From positions 1 through 36,284 of the forward strand of contig JAXHUH010000325.1 of the NCBI GenBank assembly GCA_034211175.1: a stretch of DNA of 36,284 bases, given 5' to 3'. A model generated the notes under the pieces. The model was not told the origin of the DNA, did not search any database, and was given only the letters and a program-made list of their open reading frames with translations. Origin of the DNA: JAXHUH01 sp034211175 (lineage in GTDB: Bacteria; Actinomycetota; Acidimicrobiia; Acidimicrobiales; CAIXPF01). Of the stretch, positions 1 through 8,375 are shown in pieces (the stretch's first letter is position 1; each line of letters opens with the position of its first letter). The translations under genes and the position numbers were made by a program.

Positions 1-4
1 CGAA

Positions 5-23
5 CCGGGGGCACCGCCCCCGG
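5..23. terminator. GC-rich hairpin at the left edge
   Basis: Perfect 8-bp stem (CCGGGGGC / GCCCCCGG) with a 3-base loop. It lies 75 bases past the stop codon of the leftward SDR gene, so it could end that transcript or one entering from the left. No T-run is visible before the window edge. Positions 24-97 hold nothing else recognisable. Confidence 0.4.
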
Positions 24-97
24 CACCCCCACCCCGACCAACGCGCCCAACCCCACCCACGGACACCACATCATTTTCCGATCAGTTCGGGCGGTGG

Positions 98-976
98 TCA
101 GTCCTCGCGGAGGTGGCGGACCTCGGCGCGGACGCCGGTCGAGCCGAAGCTGATGCCCGACATCCGGTGGAGGTTGCGGGTGTTGCGCTGACGCCCGAAG
201 ATCCGGGTCCCCGCCGCGCTGACCCCGCCGTCGACCACGATCGACTCGCCGACGACGAACGCGGCGTCGTCGCTGGCCAGCCACAGCGCGGTCCCGGCGA
301 TGTCGTCCGGTTGGCCCCGCTCGGGCCACGGCTGGAGGTCGACCATGGCCTCGTCGGCCGCGGCGATGTCCTCGTCCCGGTTTCCGTGGAGCAGCGGCGT
401 GTAGATCACCCCGGGGCAGATGGCGTTCACCCGGATGTGGTGGGGCGCCAGCTCGATGGCCGTCGTCTGGGTGAGGTTGATCACCGCGGCCTTCGACGCC
501 GAGTACGCCTGGGGCCCGCCACCACCGGCGAGCCCGGCGACCGACGCCGTGTTGATGATCACTCCCCCGTCGCCCTGGTCGATCATCACCCGGGCCGCGT
601 GCTTGGTCCCGAGGAACACCCCGGCGACGAGGATCTCGAAGGTCCGGTTCCACGCCGACAGGTCGAGCTCGGTGATCGGCCCGAACGCACCACCGACGCC
701 GGCGTTGTTGCACATCACGTCGAGCCGCCCGAACGCCTCGACCGCCGCGCTCACCAGCGAGGCGACGTCGTCATCGACGGCGACGTCGGTGCGCACGAAG
801 CGGACCCGGTCGCCGAACTCGCCGAGGTCGGCCAGCGCCTTGGCCCCGGCCTCGGCGTTGAGGTCGCCGATCACGGCCGACGCGCCTTCCTCGCAGAACC
901 GGCGCACCATCGCCAGCCCCATGCCGCTGGCGCCGCCGGTCACGATCGCGACCTTGCCGTCGAGCCGTCCGGTCAT
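98..976 (-). CDS. SDR family NAD(P)-dependent oxidoreductase
   Basis: Classical short-chain dehydrogenase of 292 residues, expected to interconvert an alcohol and a ketone with NAD(P)(H). The N-terminal Rossmann motif TGGASGMG is near residues 13-20, the structural NNAG motif follows, and the catalytic Tyr-x-x-x-Lys is in AYSASKAA. The C-terminal VVDGG typical of the family is present, followed by an unusual basic tail of about 35 residues. The ATG overlaps the stop of the upstream monooxygenase gene as ATGA, so the two are translationally coupled. A plausible joint role is oxidation of a secondary alcohol to the ketone that the monooxygenase converts to an ester; this is inferred from context. 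Substrate unknown. Confidence 0.93.
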   Translation of the reverse strand: MTGRLDGKVAIVTGGASGMGLAMVRRFCEEGASAVIGDLNAEAGAKALADLGEFGDRVRFVRTDVAVDDDVASLVSAAVEAFGRLDVMCNNAGVGGAFGPITELDLSAWNRTFEILVAGVFLGTKHAARVMIDQGDGGVIINTASVAGLAGGGGPQAYSASKAAVINLTQTTAIELAPHHIRVNAICPGVIYTPLLHGNRDEDIAAADEAMVDLQPWPERGQPDDIAGTALWLASDDAAFVVGESIVVDGGVSAAGTRIFGRQRNTRNLHRMSGISFGSTGVRAEVRHLRED

Positions 977-2919
977 CTGCTCACCTCGAAGTCGTCGAGC
1001 CGGGGCTCGTGGGTCATCTGCCAGTAGTCGACCAACCGGAACGGCATCGTCGACACGACCCGCCCGTGGCGGTTCCGGTACCAGGTCGACATGCCGGGGT
1101 GGGTCCAGATCATGTCCTCGTGGGCGTCGTCGACCCGCCGCACCCACGCCTCGTGGGCCTCGGGCCGGCAGTCGAGGGCGTCGATGCCCTGCTCGGCCAT
1201 GGCGAGGAGACAGCCGGTGATGTAGCGGGTCTGGCACTCGGCGATGAAGATGCCGCTGCCGCCGTGGCCCAGGTTCGTGTTGGGGCCGTACATGCAGAAC
1301 AGGTTCGGGAACCCGGGCACGGTGATGCCGAGGTGGGCGGACGGGTTGTCGTCTGCCCACGCCTCGTCGAGGCGGCGCCCGTCGCGGCCGGTCACCCCGA
1401 GGCGGGCGGTCAGGTCGGTGACGACGAACCCGGTCGCCAGCACGACGACGTCGACCTCGTGGAGCGTCCCGTCGGCGGTGACCACGCCGGTCGGCGTGAT
1501 CCGGGAGATCGGGTCGGTGACCAGCTCGACGTTCGGGCGCAGCAGGGTGGCGAACCAGCCGTTGTCGATCAGCATCCGCTTGCCGTACGGCGGGTAGGTC
1601 GGCACGCACCGCTCGACGAGGTCGGGGCGCTCGGCCAGCACCGACTCGATGTGGTCGGTGAGCTCGCGGCGATGTCGGTCGTTGACCCGGTTCAGGGAGC
1701 GTTCGGGGTGGGGCCACTCCGGGTCCTTCTGGAGCCAGCGGAGCAGGCCGTCGCCGTAGCGCCAGAACAGCGTGTAGCGGTACCAGGTGCCGTAGTAGGG
1801 GACGTGCTCGAGCAGCCACTGCGTGCCCGGCAGGACCTCCTGGTCGTACTCGGGGATGGGCCGGGCCCACTGCGCCGAGCGCTGGAACACGGTGAGCTGG
1901 TCGACGTCGGGCGCGATCGTCGGGACGATCTGCATCGACGACGCCCCGGTGCCGATCACCGCGACCCGTTTGCCGGCGAGGTCGAGGCCGTCGGGCCAGC
2001 GGGCGGAGTGGAAGATCGGGCCGTCGAAGTCGTCGATGCCGGCGATGTCGGGGATCGACGGCCGGTTCATGTGGCCGATGGCGCTGACCACGACGTCGGC
2101 CTCGAGGCGCTCGGTGCCCGACGCGGTGCGCACCGTGACCCGCCAACGGCGGGCGGCCTCGTCCCAGTCGGCGGCGGTGACCTCGTGGCCGAACCGGATG
2201 TGGTCGCGCACGCCGAGGTCGTCGGCGCAGCGGTCGAGGTAGGCCCACAGCTCCTCGCGGGGCGAGAAGTAGTGGCGCCAGCCGTGGTTGGGCACGAACG
2301 AGTAGCTGTAGAAGTGGTTGGGCGTGTCGACGCCACAACCCGGATAGCGGTTCTCCAGCCAGGTGCCGCCGACGTCGTCGTTCTTCTCGACGATCGTCGT
2401 CTCGAACCCGAGGCCCAGCAGCTTCGCCCCGAGCGCGATCCCCGACGCCCCGGCCCCGACGACGAGCACCGTCGGCCGCCGCTCCTGCGCGGGCGCCGGT
2501 TCGGACGCCCACGCCGGGTCGCCGTCGGCGAAGCCCATGTCCTCGCGCATCATGGCCACGTACTCGGGCGGCACGTCCTCGCCGAGGCACACGCTCATCA
2601 TCCGCCCGAGCAGCTCGGGCCCCGGGTCGTGGAGCGTCGGTTCCGGTGCGCCGCCGGCGAGCAGCGCCAGTGCGGCGTCGCGGATCTCGGCCTTGATCTC
2701 GGGGCTGAACCCGGCGTCGGGGTCGGCGATGAGGCGCACGTCGCGTCGGGGCAGGTAGGGCTCGGCCAGCCACCGGGTGTCGCCGGTGAGGTGGACGAGG
2801 CACATGAGCAGCACCCGCAGGTCGGCGTCACCGAGTGCGGCGACCAGCTCGTCGCGGTCGACGGCCCCGGCCGCGGTCGACGTCCCGGCGTCGCTGTCCC
2901 TTCCGATGTCGACGCCCAC
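973..2919 (-). CDS. Flavin-containing Baeyer-Villiger monooxygenase (HAPMO-like)
   Basis: About 648 residues. A Rossmann FAD-binding motif GAGASG lies near residue 155, a second dinucleotide motif GTGASS follows for NADPH, and between them is the Baeyer-Villiger fingerprint F-x-G-x3-H-x3-W-P (FDGPIFHSARWP, about residues 298-309). The roughly 140-residue extension before the FAD domain resembles that of 4-hydroxyacetophenone monooxygenase, which is also about 640 residues long. The enzyme should use NADPH and O2 to insert oxygen next to a ketone. I chose the GTG at 2919 because a GGGGGGAA stretch precedes it, although spacing is only about 2 bases; an in-frame GTG at 2982 would add 21 residues of poor quality. 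Coupled to the downstream SDR by a 4-bp overlap. Confidence 0.9.
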   Translation of the reverse strand: MGVDIGRDSDAGTSTAAGAVDRDELVAALGDADLRVLLMCLVHLTGDTRWLAEPYLPRRDVRLIADPDAGFSPEIKAEIRDAALALLAGGAPEPTLHDPGPELLGRMMSVCLGEDVPPEYVAMMREDMGFADGDPAWASEPAPAQERRPTVLVVGAGASGIALGAKLLGLGFETTIVEKNDDVGGTWLENRYPGCGVDTPNHFYSYSFVPNHGWRHYFSPREELWAYLDRCADDLGVRDHIRFGHEVTAADWDEAARRWRVTVRTASGTERLEADVVVSAIGHMNRPSIPDIAGIDDFDGPIFHSARWPDGLDLAGKRVAVIGTGASSMQIVPTIAPDVDQLTVFQRSAQWARPIPEYDQEVLPGTQWLLEHVPYYGTWYRYTLFWRYGDGLLRWLQKDPEWPHPERSLNRVNDRHRRELTDHIESVLAERPDLVERCVPTYPPYGKRMLIDNGWFATLLRPNVELVTDPISRITPTGVVTADGTLHEVDVVVLATGFVVTDLTARLGVTGRDGRRLDEAWADDNPSAHLGITVPGFPNLFCMYGPNTNLGHGGSGIFIAECQTRYITGCLLAMAEQGIDALDCRPEAHEAWVRRVDDAHEDMIWTHPGMSTWYRNRHGRVVSTMPFRLVDYWQMTHEPRLDDFEVSR

Positions 2920-3042
2920 GTTCCCCCCGGTCCGCTCGTCGCTTCGACCCGCGCACCGTAGTGGAGCACCCGCGACCGGCACCCATCCCGCGACCTCTGC
3001 GAGTCGTCCCGTCTCGGGAGGCCGATCAGCGGCGGTGGGCGC

Positions 3043-4605
3043 TCAGACGTGACCGACCGACGCGGCCGACCGACGCCGACCGGCCACGACCCCGCAGGCC
3101 AGCGCTGCCGCCATCACGAGCCACACCACGGCGACCCGCACGCCGGTGAGCGAGATCGCGCCGCCGCGCTCCCACCACAGCCACAGGACCGACGGCACCA
3201 CCCAACCGACCACGCCGAAGGTGAGCGCCAGCGCCACGTCGGCCCCGCCGGTGTGGCGGCGACGGCCGACGGCGAGGAGCAGGAGCGACCCGATGACGGC
3301 CACCCCGGCGAGCGCGGCGCCGCCGACCCAGGCGAGTGCGACGCTGAGCGGGTCCCGGTTGAACACGTCGAACACCGCGGCCGCGACGGCGAGGGCAGTG
3401 GCGATGACCACGACCGCGGCGACGACACCGAGGGCGGCGAGGCCCCGCAGGGGCGGCGAGGTCGCCGAGGGGCGGACGCTGCGCCGTGCGGCGAGGAAGC
3501 CGAACGGGAACACCGGGGCGAGCAGGACGACGAGGACGAGCTCCGGGAGGAGCGCGCCGATGCCGAGGTCCATGGGCGTCGAGCTCCCGACGCCGATGCG
3601 CTGCCAGGTGCCGCCATCTCCGAAGCGGGCGACGATCCCGTCGCCCCCGGTGGCGGCCAGGACCACCGTCTCGCCGTCGTGGTCGAGCACGACGACGTCG
3701 CGCAACGTGCGCTCCAGGCCGTCACAACCTCCGCCGGGGCGCAGCTGCAGGGCCCGGGGCTGCGTGTACACGGTCCGGGGTTCCGACCCGGCACCGGCGG
3801 ACGCGGTTGTTTCGACCAGCGAGCGGCCCTCGATGGCGATGCAGTGGGCGGGATCGGGATCCCGAGGGTCGCAGGCCCGGGCCGAACCGGCGGCCGTCGT
3901 CGCCGCCGGGGGGACCGACACGGTGAGGTCGGCCACCCAGGTGCGGCCGCCGTCGTCGCTGTGGTGGAGCGTCGAGCCGTCGACCACCGAGAGCCTTCCG
4001 TCCTCGCGCACGGCGATCGAGCCGATGCCGCTCTCCAGGCAGCTCGTGGCGGTGGTGGCGACGAGCCCGACGCCGAGCGCGACCCGGCCCGCCACGCCGA
4101 GCGCGACCGCGGCGGACCCCGACCGATCGAGTTGCGGCGCCACCCGCCGCCAGTAGGCCCACGACGCCACCACCAGCGGCACGAGGAGCGCATCGGTCGG
4201 GTCCATCACGATGCGCTGCGGGCCCCCGAACGCCGCGGCGAGCGCCGCCTCCACCGCCTCGTTCGCCCCGTTGTGCAGCTTCATGGCCCCGAACACCGCG
4301 GCGGTGAGGACGAACGGTGCCACTTCGACCGTCGGGCCGACCCGCCGGCGGCCGGTCACCATCGACACGAGGCCGAGCACGACGAGCGGGAACACGAACA
4401 CGCCGCCGACGTCGCTGAGCTTGCCGGTCACCCAACCGGGCCACGCGTCCTTGCCCCAGGCATCGTTGATCACCCAGGTCGCGAGGCACAGCGCCGGCAG
4501 CGGCCGGGCGAGGACCGCGACCGTGCGTCGCGGGAGCGCGGCCCGCCGCTCCCCCGTCGCACCGAGCCACCCGCTGCCCACCTGATCGCCGCCCGCGCTC
4601 GTCAT
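3043..4605 (-). CDS. Polytopic membrane protein with extracytoplasmic Asp-box segment
   Basis: Not recognised as a named family. The 520-residue protein has about four hydrophobic segments in its first 200 residues (containing WVTGKLSDVGGVFVFP), then a soluble stretch, then five or six more hydrophobic segments to the C-terminus. The soluble stretch includes HHSDDGGRTW, a textbook Asp-box (S-x-D-x-G-x-x-W) as found in BNR/sortilin-type beta-propellers, and a second weaker repeat near RFGDGGTWQRIG. I infer membrane anchoring with a small extracytoplasmic beta-sheet module. The ATG at 4605 starts MTSAGG; upstream in-frame starts add only Arg/Pro-rich sequence. Neighbouring genes on both sides also read leftward but no overlap suggests an operon. 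Confidence 0.75.
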   Translation of the reverse strand: MTSAGGDQVGSGWLGATGERRAALPRRTVAVLARPLPALCLATWVINDAWGKDAWPGWVTGKLSDVGGVFVFPLVVLGLVSMVTGRRRVGPTVEVAPFVLTAAVFGAMKLHNGANEAVEAALAAAFGGPQRIVMDPTDALLVPLVVASWAYWRRVAPQLDRSGSAAVALGVAGRVALGVGLVATTATSCLESGIGSIAVREDGRLSVVDGSTLHHSDDGGRTWVADLTVSVPPAATTAAGSARACDPRDPDPAHCIAIEGRSLVETTASAGAGSEPRTVYTQPRALQLRPGGGCDGLERTLRDVVVLDHDGETVVLAATGGDGIVARFGDGGTWQRIGVGSSTPMDLGIGALLPELVLVVLLAPVFPFGFLAARRSVRPSATSPPLRGLAALGVVAAVVVIATALAVAAAVFDVFNRDPLSVALAWVGGAALAGVAVIGSLLLLAVGRRRHTGGADVALALTFGVVGWVVPSVLWLWWERGGAISLTGVRVAVVWLVMAAALACGVVAGRRRSAASVGHV

Positions 4606-4678
4606 CGTGTGGTTCGACGTACGCAGCCGCCGCCCGGTTCGCATCCCGCCGTTGCTCGTGCCGCCGATCCGCCCGGGT

Positions 4679-6086
4679 TCAGCTCCCGGCGCCCATCTCG
4701 GCCAGCGCGGCGTCGGAGCCCTCGGCGAGGCCGAGCACCGAGGCGCCGCCACTCGTGCTGAACCCGAAGACCGGCAGCTCGACCGAGACCGGCTCGAGGC
4801 CCCGCATCCGCCGGGCGAGCCCGATCACGTCGCCGAAGCTCATCGAGTCGTCGAGGCGGACCCCGTCGGCCACCGCCGAGGCCATCCCCGCCACCGCGAA
4901 CGGGTTGCGGGTCGCGCCGATCTCGGCCATGACGGCCCGCAGGAACTGCTGCTGGCGCTGGACGCGGCCGAGGTCGGCGGTCGGGTCGACCTGCTCCTGC
5001 CCGTCGATGATCTCGGTGTAGGTGCGGCTGCGCACGAAGGCCAGCGCCTGGGTGCCGTCGAGCTCGACCTCACCAGCGGTCGGGATGTTCAGCCCCGACT
5101 TCGGGTCGAACGCCGGGTTGGGCACCGAGATCGTGACCCCGCCGAGCGCGTCGACGAGGCCGCTGAAGCTGACGAAGTCGATCTCCATGTAGTGGTGCAC
5201 GGGGACGCCGAGGTTCTGGCGCACCGCGGTGACGAGCGCGCCCGGGCCGTCGCGGAAGACGGCGTTGATCCGGCCCTCGTTGCCGTCGGGCCTCGTGATC
5301 CACAGGTCACGGGGGATCGACATCAGCTTGGCGCCGTCGCCCTCGAGGCGCAGCAGCAGCATCGTGTCCGACCGCTGGCCCGAGGTGTCCTCGTCGCCGC
5401 CGATGATCGCGCCGGCGTTGGGGTCGCTCGGGTCGACGCCGTCGCGGGTGTCGGAGCCGACGATCAGGTAGTTCGTGCCTGCGGCCACCGGCCGAGAGCG
5501 CGTCGCCCGTCGACACCCGCTCGATGCCCTGGTACTGCGCGAACCCGTAGGCGAAGAACCCGACGACGACCAGCAGGAGCAGGGCGCCGAGGCCGAGCAC
5601 GACCGTCCGCACCCGGGGCCGGCGTCGACGTCGCGGCGGCTCGGTGAACCCCTCGCCCTCACGATCGACGACCGGCGCGGACCGGCCCGGGCGGTGGACC
5701 ATCGCCGGCATCGGCTCGCGTCGATCACCGGCGCGGGACCGGTTGGCGGGCTGCTCGGCGCGACGGCCGCCGTTCTGGCCCGGGCCCGATGCCGCGGTGC
5801 GGGGCCGTTCGGCGCCCGACGGGCGTGTCGACGCCTGACGCGGCGGGGCGGAACGTCGGGACGACGCTCCCGGGCTGCCGTGGGGCGGGCTCGGCCAGCC
5901 CCCGGGCGGGGCGCGGTGCGCGTCGGCACGCCGGACCTCACCACCGGCGAGGGGCGGCGGATCGGATGGCGGGAACGGAGGGGCCTGGCGGTCGGGCAGG
6001 CGACCGAGCTGCTCGAGGAACGTCGCCCGCCGCGTGCCGCGATCGGCGGACGGCGAACCGTCGGCGCCGTCATGATCGCTCGTCAC
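4679..6086 (-). pseudogene. LytR-CpsA-Psr (LCP) family protein, interrupted by a one-base frameshift
   Basis: LCP proteins transfer undecaprenyl-linked glycopolymers such as teichoic acids or arabinogalactan to peptidoglycan. In the start frame (GTG 6086) are a basic, Pro-rich cytoplasmic region of about 150 residues, one membrane helix (about 161-180) and the onset of the outer domain, ending RVSTGDALSA. The sequence then continues in another frame with a textbook LCP domain: NYLIVGSDTRDG, RSDTMLLLRL, SIPRDLW, GRINAVF, GGVTI, LAFVRSR and GRVQRQQQFL, stopping at 4679. The switch lies about 5487-5493, where one G too many (GCCGGTGGCC) separates the halves; the span of 1408 bases is one over a multiple of three. 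All expected LCP Asp and Arg residues survive. A -10 element (TAACAT, 6094-6099) 7 bases before the GTG suggests leaderless expression. Either an assembly error or a true lesion. Confidence 0.85.
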
Positions 6087-6093
6087 GTCCCGA

Positions 6094-6099
6094 ATGTTA
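6094..6099 (-). promoter_or_regulatory. -10 element for a leaderless LCP transcript
   Basis: TAACAT on the minus strand, 7 bases before the GTG at 6086. This fits TANNNT and places +1 at or beside the start codon; no Shine-Dalgarno sequence is present. Confidence 0.5.
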
Positions 6100-6342
6100 A
6101 CCCCGGCGTTTCGCGAGCAGTCCGATGGTCCCGGGCGCTCGTCGCCGACGCCGGGGCGCACCGTGTCCGCGTCCCGGCAGCGCCGTCACCAGCCAGAACG
6201 CGCAGCGATACCGGCGATGATCCGTGCACGTATCAACCGGCGCGCGCCGCGCTCCCTCGTGGACCGGCAATGACGCCGCGACCTCTTACCATTGCCATCA
6301 CGGTCGTCCCGGAGTACACCAGAGTCGTCTGTCAGTGATCGG

Positions 6343-6358
6343 TCGTACACTTGTTCGA
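6343..6358 (+). promoter_or_regulatory. LexA (SOS) box-like palindrome
   Basis: TCGTACACTTGTTCGA differs at one position from the actinobacterial LexA operator TCGAAC-N4-GTTCGA. It overlaps a plausible -10 (TACACT, 6346-6351) and sits 45 bases before the ATG of the small membrane protein, the position expected of a repressor site. The consensus is established for mycobacteria and corynebacteria; that it applies to this organism is inferred. Confidence 0.5.
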
Positions 6359-6403
6359 GCCGATCGCGAGGGCGGCCCGCGACGACGACGTCAGGAGCGC
6401 TCC

Positions 6404-6634
6404 ATGGACGATCTCAACGTGTCCGACCCGGAGCCCGAGGTGCTGCACTCCCGGGAGCGTCGAGTGCTCGGCACCGTCGGGTTCGTCTCGCTGACCAGCG
6501 CGCTCGTCCTGGCCGGCTCCGACGTCGCCATGTGGCTGCGGGCCCCGCTGGCGCTCGCCCTCGGCGGCAGCGGCGCGGTGCTCCTCGCCCTGGCGACCGA
6601 GGTCCTCCGCCCGGACCGCCGCCCCGGCGACTGA
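6404..6634 (+). CDS. Small two-helix membrane protein, possibly SOS-regulated
   Basis: A 76-residue protein. The N-terminus of about 20 residues is acidic then basic (MDDLNVSDPE... HSRERR), followed by two hydrophobic helices at about 22-38 and 46-67 joined by a short turn containing GSDVAMW, and a charged tail. A clear AGGAG Shine-Dalgarno site lies about 9 bases before the ATG. It is a single-gene unit ending 10 bases before the stop of the converging XRE gene. A LexA-box-like site upstream suggests DNA-damage induction. Small SOS-induced membrane proteins in other bacteria (SidA in Caulobacter, ChiZ and DivS in actinobacteria) inhibit cell division, but no sequence similarity to them is claimed. 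Function unknown. Confidence 0.75.
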   Translation: MDDLNVSDPEPEVLHSRERRVLGTVGFVSLTSALVLAGSDVAMWLRAPLALALGGSGAVLLALATEVLRPDRRPGD

Positions 6635-6644
6635 CCCCGCCGGT

Positions 6645-8375
6645 TCAGAGGTCCGCGTCGGCGTCGTTCCGGCCGAGCCGGTCGAGCTCCTGGCCCAGCT
6701 CGGATCGCACCGTCCGGCGGTCGGTGCGCACGTCCCACGTGTGGTTCCACAGGTCGCCGAAGTGGGCGGCGAACGCCTGCACGATCTCGGGGCGACGGAT
6801 CTGCATGTCGACCCTCGACACCTCGGGCTCGCCGATGTCGCCCCGGTGGGTCACACGCACGGTGACGACACCGCCGGCCGGGTCGTCGTGCACCGCCCAC
6901 CGGACCGACTCGAGCGCGCGGCGCCAACGGGCACCGGCGAGCCCGATCTCGAAGTTCGGGAACGTGGCGAACAGCTCCTCGATCCCTTCGAGGAGGGCGA
7001 TCCGCTGCGACTCCGGCCAGGTCATCCACTCGTCCTCGTCGGCCGGGCCCGACCACCGGCCGGTCCGGGCGAAGCTGTGCAGCGTCGAGGTCGGGAGCAC
7101 GACCCGCAGCGGGAACCCGAGCTCGAGCTGCTCGAACATGCTCTCGTGGCGAGCCGCCTGCCAGTCGCGCAGGATCCGCCAGCGACGATCACGACCGGCC
7201 GCCGCGCCGTCGGACGCTTCGCGCCGGGCGTCGAGACGATCGGCGTACACCTCGGGCGGCCACAGCTCGGTCGGGAAGAACAGGTAGGCGAAGCTCCTGG
7301 CACACGGCGTCTCGGCGAGCTCGGTGACGTCTTCTTCCCACAGGAGCTCGTCGTCGTCGATCTCCGGGCCGACGAGGTGTGGGCTGCGCCGCTCGATGCG
7401 CCGATGGGTGATGGGCTTGGAGACCTTGACCAACTGGTGCACGTGGTCCGCGACCACCTCGACCGTGCGGGGGTCGCGAAGGAAGAGCGCCGCCTCGAAC
7501 TGCCCGCTCGTCGCTCCGCCGTAGAACTGCACGGCCCCGATACCGGGCACCACGATCGCGGCGTCGGTCGTCCCCACCTTGCGTGCGGGCACCGCGTACG
7601 CCTCGTAGTTGGGCATCCGCAGGAGCTGGCCGACCACCTGCACGAACTTGGCCGCGTCCTCTCGTCGCTCGCCGTCGCTCTGGAGTGCGCGGAGGTCGTT
7701 TCGATCGTCCTCGGTCGTTCGCACGACGTGGGTGCAGCGCCGGCCCCGTGACAGGGCGTGGTGGATGGCCCGCCGGACCTCCTTGGAGAGCCCGATGCGC
7801 TCGCCGGAGCGGAGGCTGACCCCGGCGAAGCCGAGCATCAGGATCGGCTCGCCGTCAGGTCGGTCGGCGCCGTCGAGCAGGAGTCGGACGAGGCGACGTT
7901 GGACCGCCTCGGGATCGGTGAGCACCTCGGTGACCGGGGGTTCGTCCGGGCGGCCGGCGAAGTCGTCGAGCGACTCCGGGGTCCAGGCGAGGTCGGCCTC
8001 GGCCAGGTACTCGTTGAGCTTGCGCCCGGCCCGCACGACATCGTCGGGGTAGTCATCGGTCAGCGCCACCGGCTCGATGCGCGCACCGACAACGCCGACG
8101 GCGGCAGGGGCCGGGACCTCGAACGGAACGGCGAGCACCCGGTGCAGCACCTGTCGCTGCTCATCGGTGAACTCGTACGTGCCGCGCTCGAGGTTCGAGT
8201 AGTGCCCGCGGGAGATGGCGAGCCCTTCGTCCCGCAACCGACCCACGACCTCGGTCTGCGTGAGCCCGAGACGCTCTCTCGCTTCTCGCACCCGCCTCCC
8301 CAGCAGGACCTTCGGCTCCGTCTCGTGCGCCCGACGCGGATCGCCCGCGGGATGCGAGCTCCGAACGCTCACCAC
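6645..8375 (-). CDS. Long XRE-family transcriptional regulator with unrecognised C-terminal region
   Basis: 576 residues. An N-terminal helix-turn-helix of the Cro/C1 type spans about residues 25-80 (GRRVREARERLGLTQTEVV, then SRGHYSNLERGTYEF). The remaining 490 or so residues are soluble and match no family I can name. One block contains ILMLGFAGVSLRSG and ALSRGRRCTHVVRTTEDD, a later one LGFPLRVVLPTSTLHSFARTG and FPNFEIGLAG, possibly two ligand-binding or effector domains. Start taken at GTG 8375, immediately followed by a second GTG; no good Shine-Dalgarno site is visible. Short inverted repeats crowd the region upstream and are candidate operators for autoregulation and for the divergent gene at 8832. 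Confidence 0.85.
   Translation of the reverse strand: MVSVRSSHPAGDPRRAHETEPKVLLGRRVREARERLGLTQTEVVGRLRDEGLAISRGHYSNLERGTYEFTDEQRQVLHRVLAVPFEVPAPAAVGVVGARIEPVALTDDYPDDVVRAGRKLNEYLAEADLAWTPESLDDFAGRPDEPPVTEVLTDPEAVQRRLVRLLLDGADRPDGEPILMLGFAGVSLRSGERIGLSKEVRRAIHHALSRGRRCTHVVRTTEDDRNDLRALQSDGERREDAAKFVQVVGQLLRMPNYEAYAVPARKVGTTDAAIVVPGIGAVQFYGGATSGQFEAALFLRDPRTVEVVADHVHQLVKVSKPITHRRIERRSPHLVGPEIDDDELLWEEDVTELAETPCARSFAYLFFPTELWPPEVYADRLDARREASDGAAAGRDRRWRILRDWQAARHESMFEQLELGFPLRVVLPTSTLHSFARTGRWSGPADEDEWMTWPESQRIALLEGIEELFATFPNFEIGLAGARWRRALESVRWAVHDDPAGGVVTVRVTHRGDIGEPEVSRVDMQIRRPEIVQAFAAHFGDLWNHTWDVRTDRRTVRSELGQELDRLGRNDADADL

Larger units (their letters stand above)
6087..6403. other. 317-bp divergent intergenic region
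   Basis: Separates the leftward LCP gene from the rightward small membrane protein gene. At its left end is the LCP promoter; at its right end a LexA-box-like palindrome overlaps a possible -10 (TACACT, 6346-6351). A direct repeat GTACAC occurs at 6314-6319 and 6345-6350, 31 bp apart. No convincing coding sequence was seen. Confidence 0.6.

Noticed and set aside
98..2803. A 901-codon open frame on the minus strand joining the SDR frame to an alternative frame of the monooxygenase
   Set aside because: Only the last 292 codons make sense protein; the rest is Arg/Pro-rich shadow sequence over a clearly real monooxygenase. Not a natural fusion.
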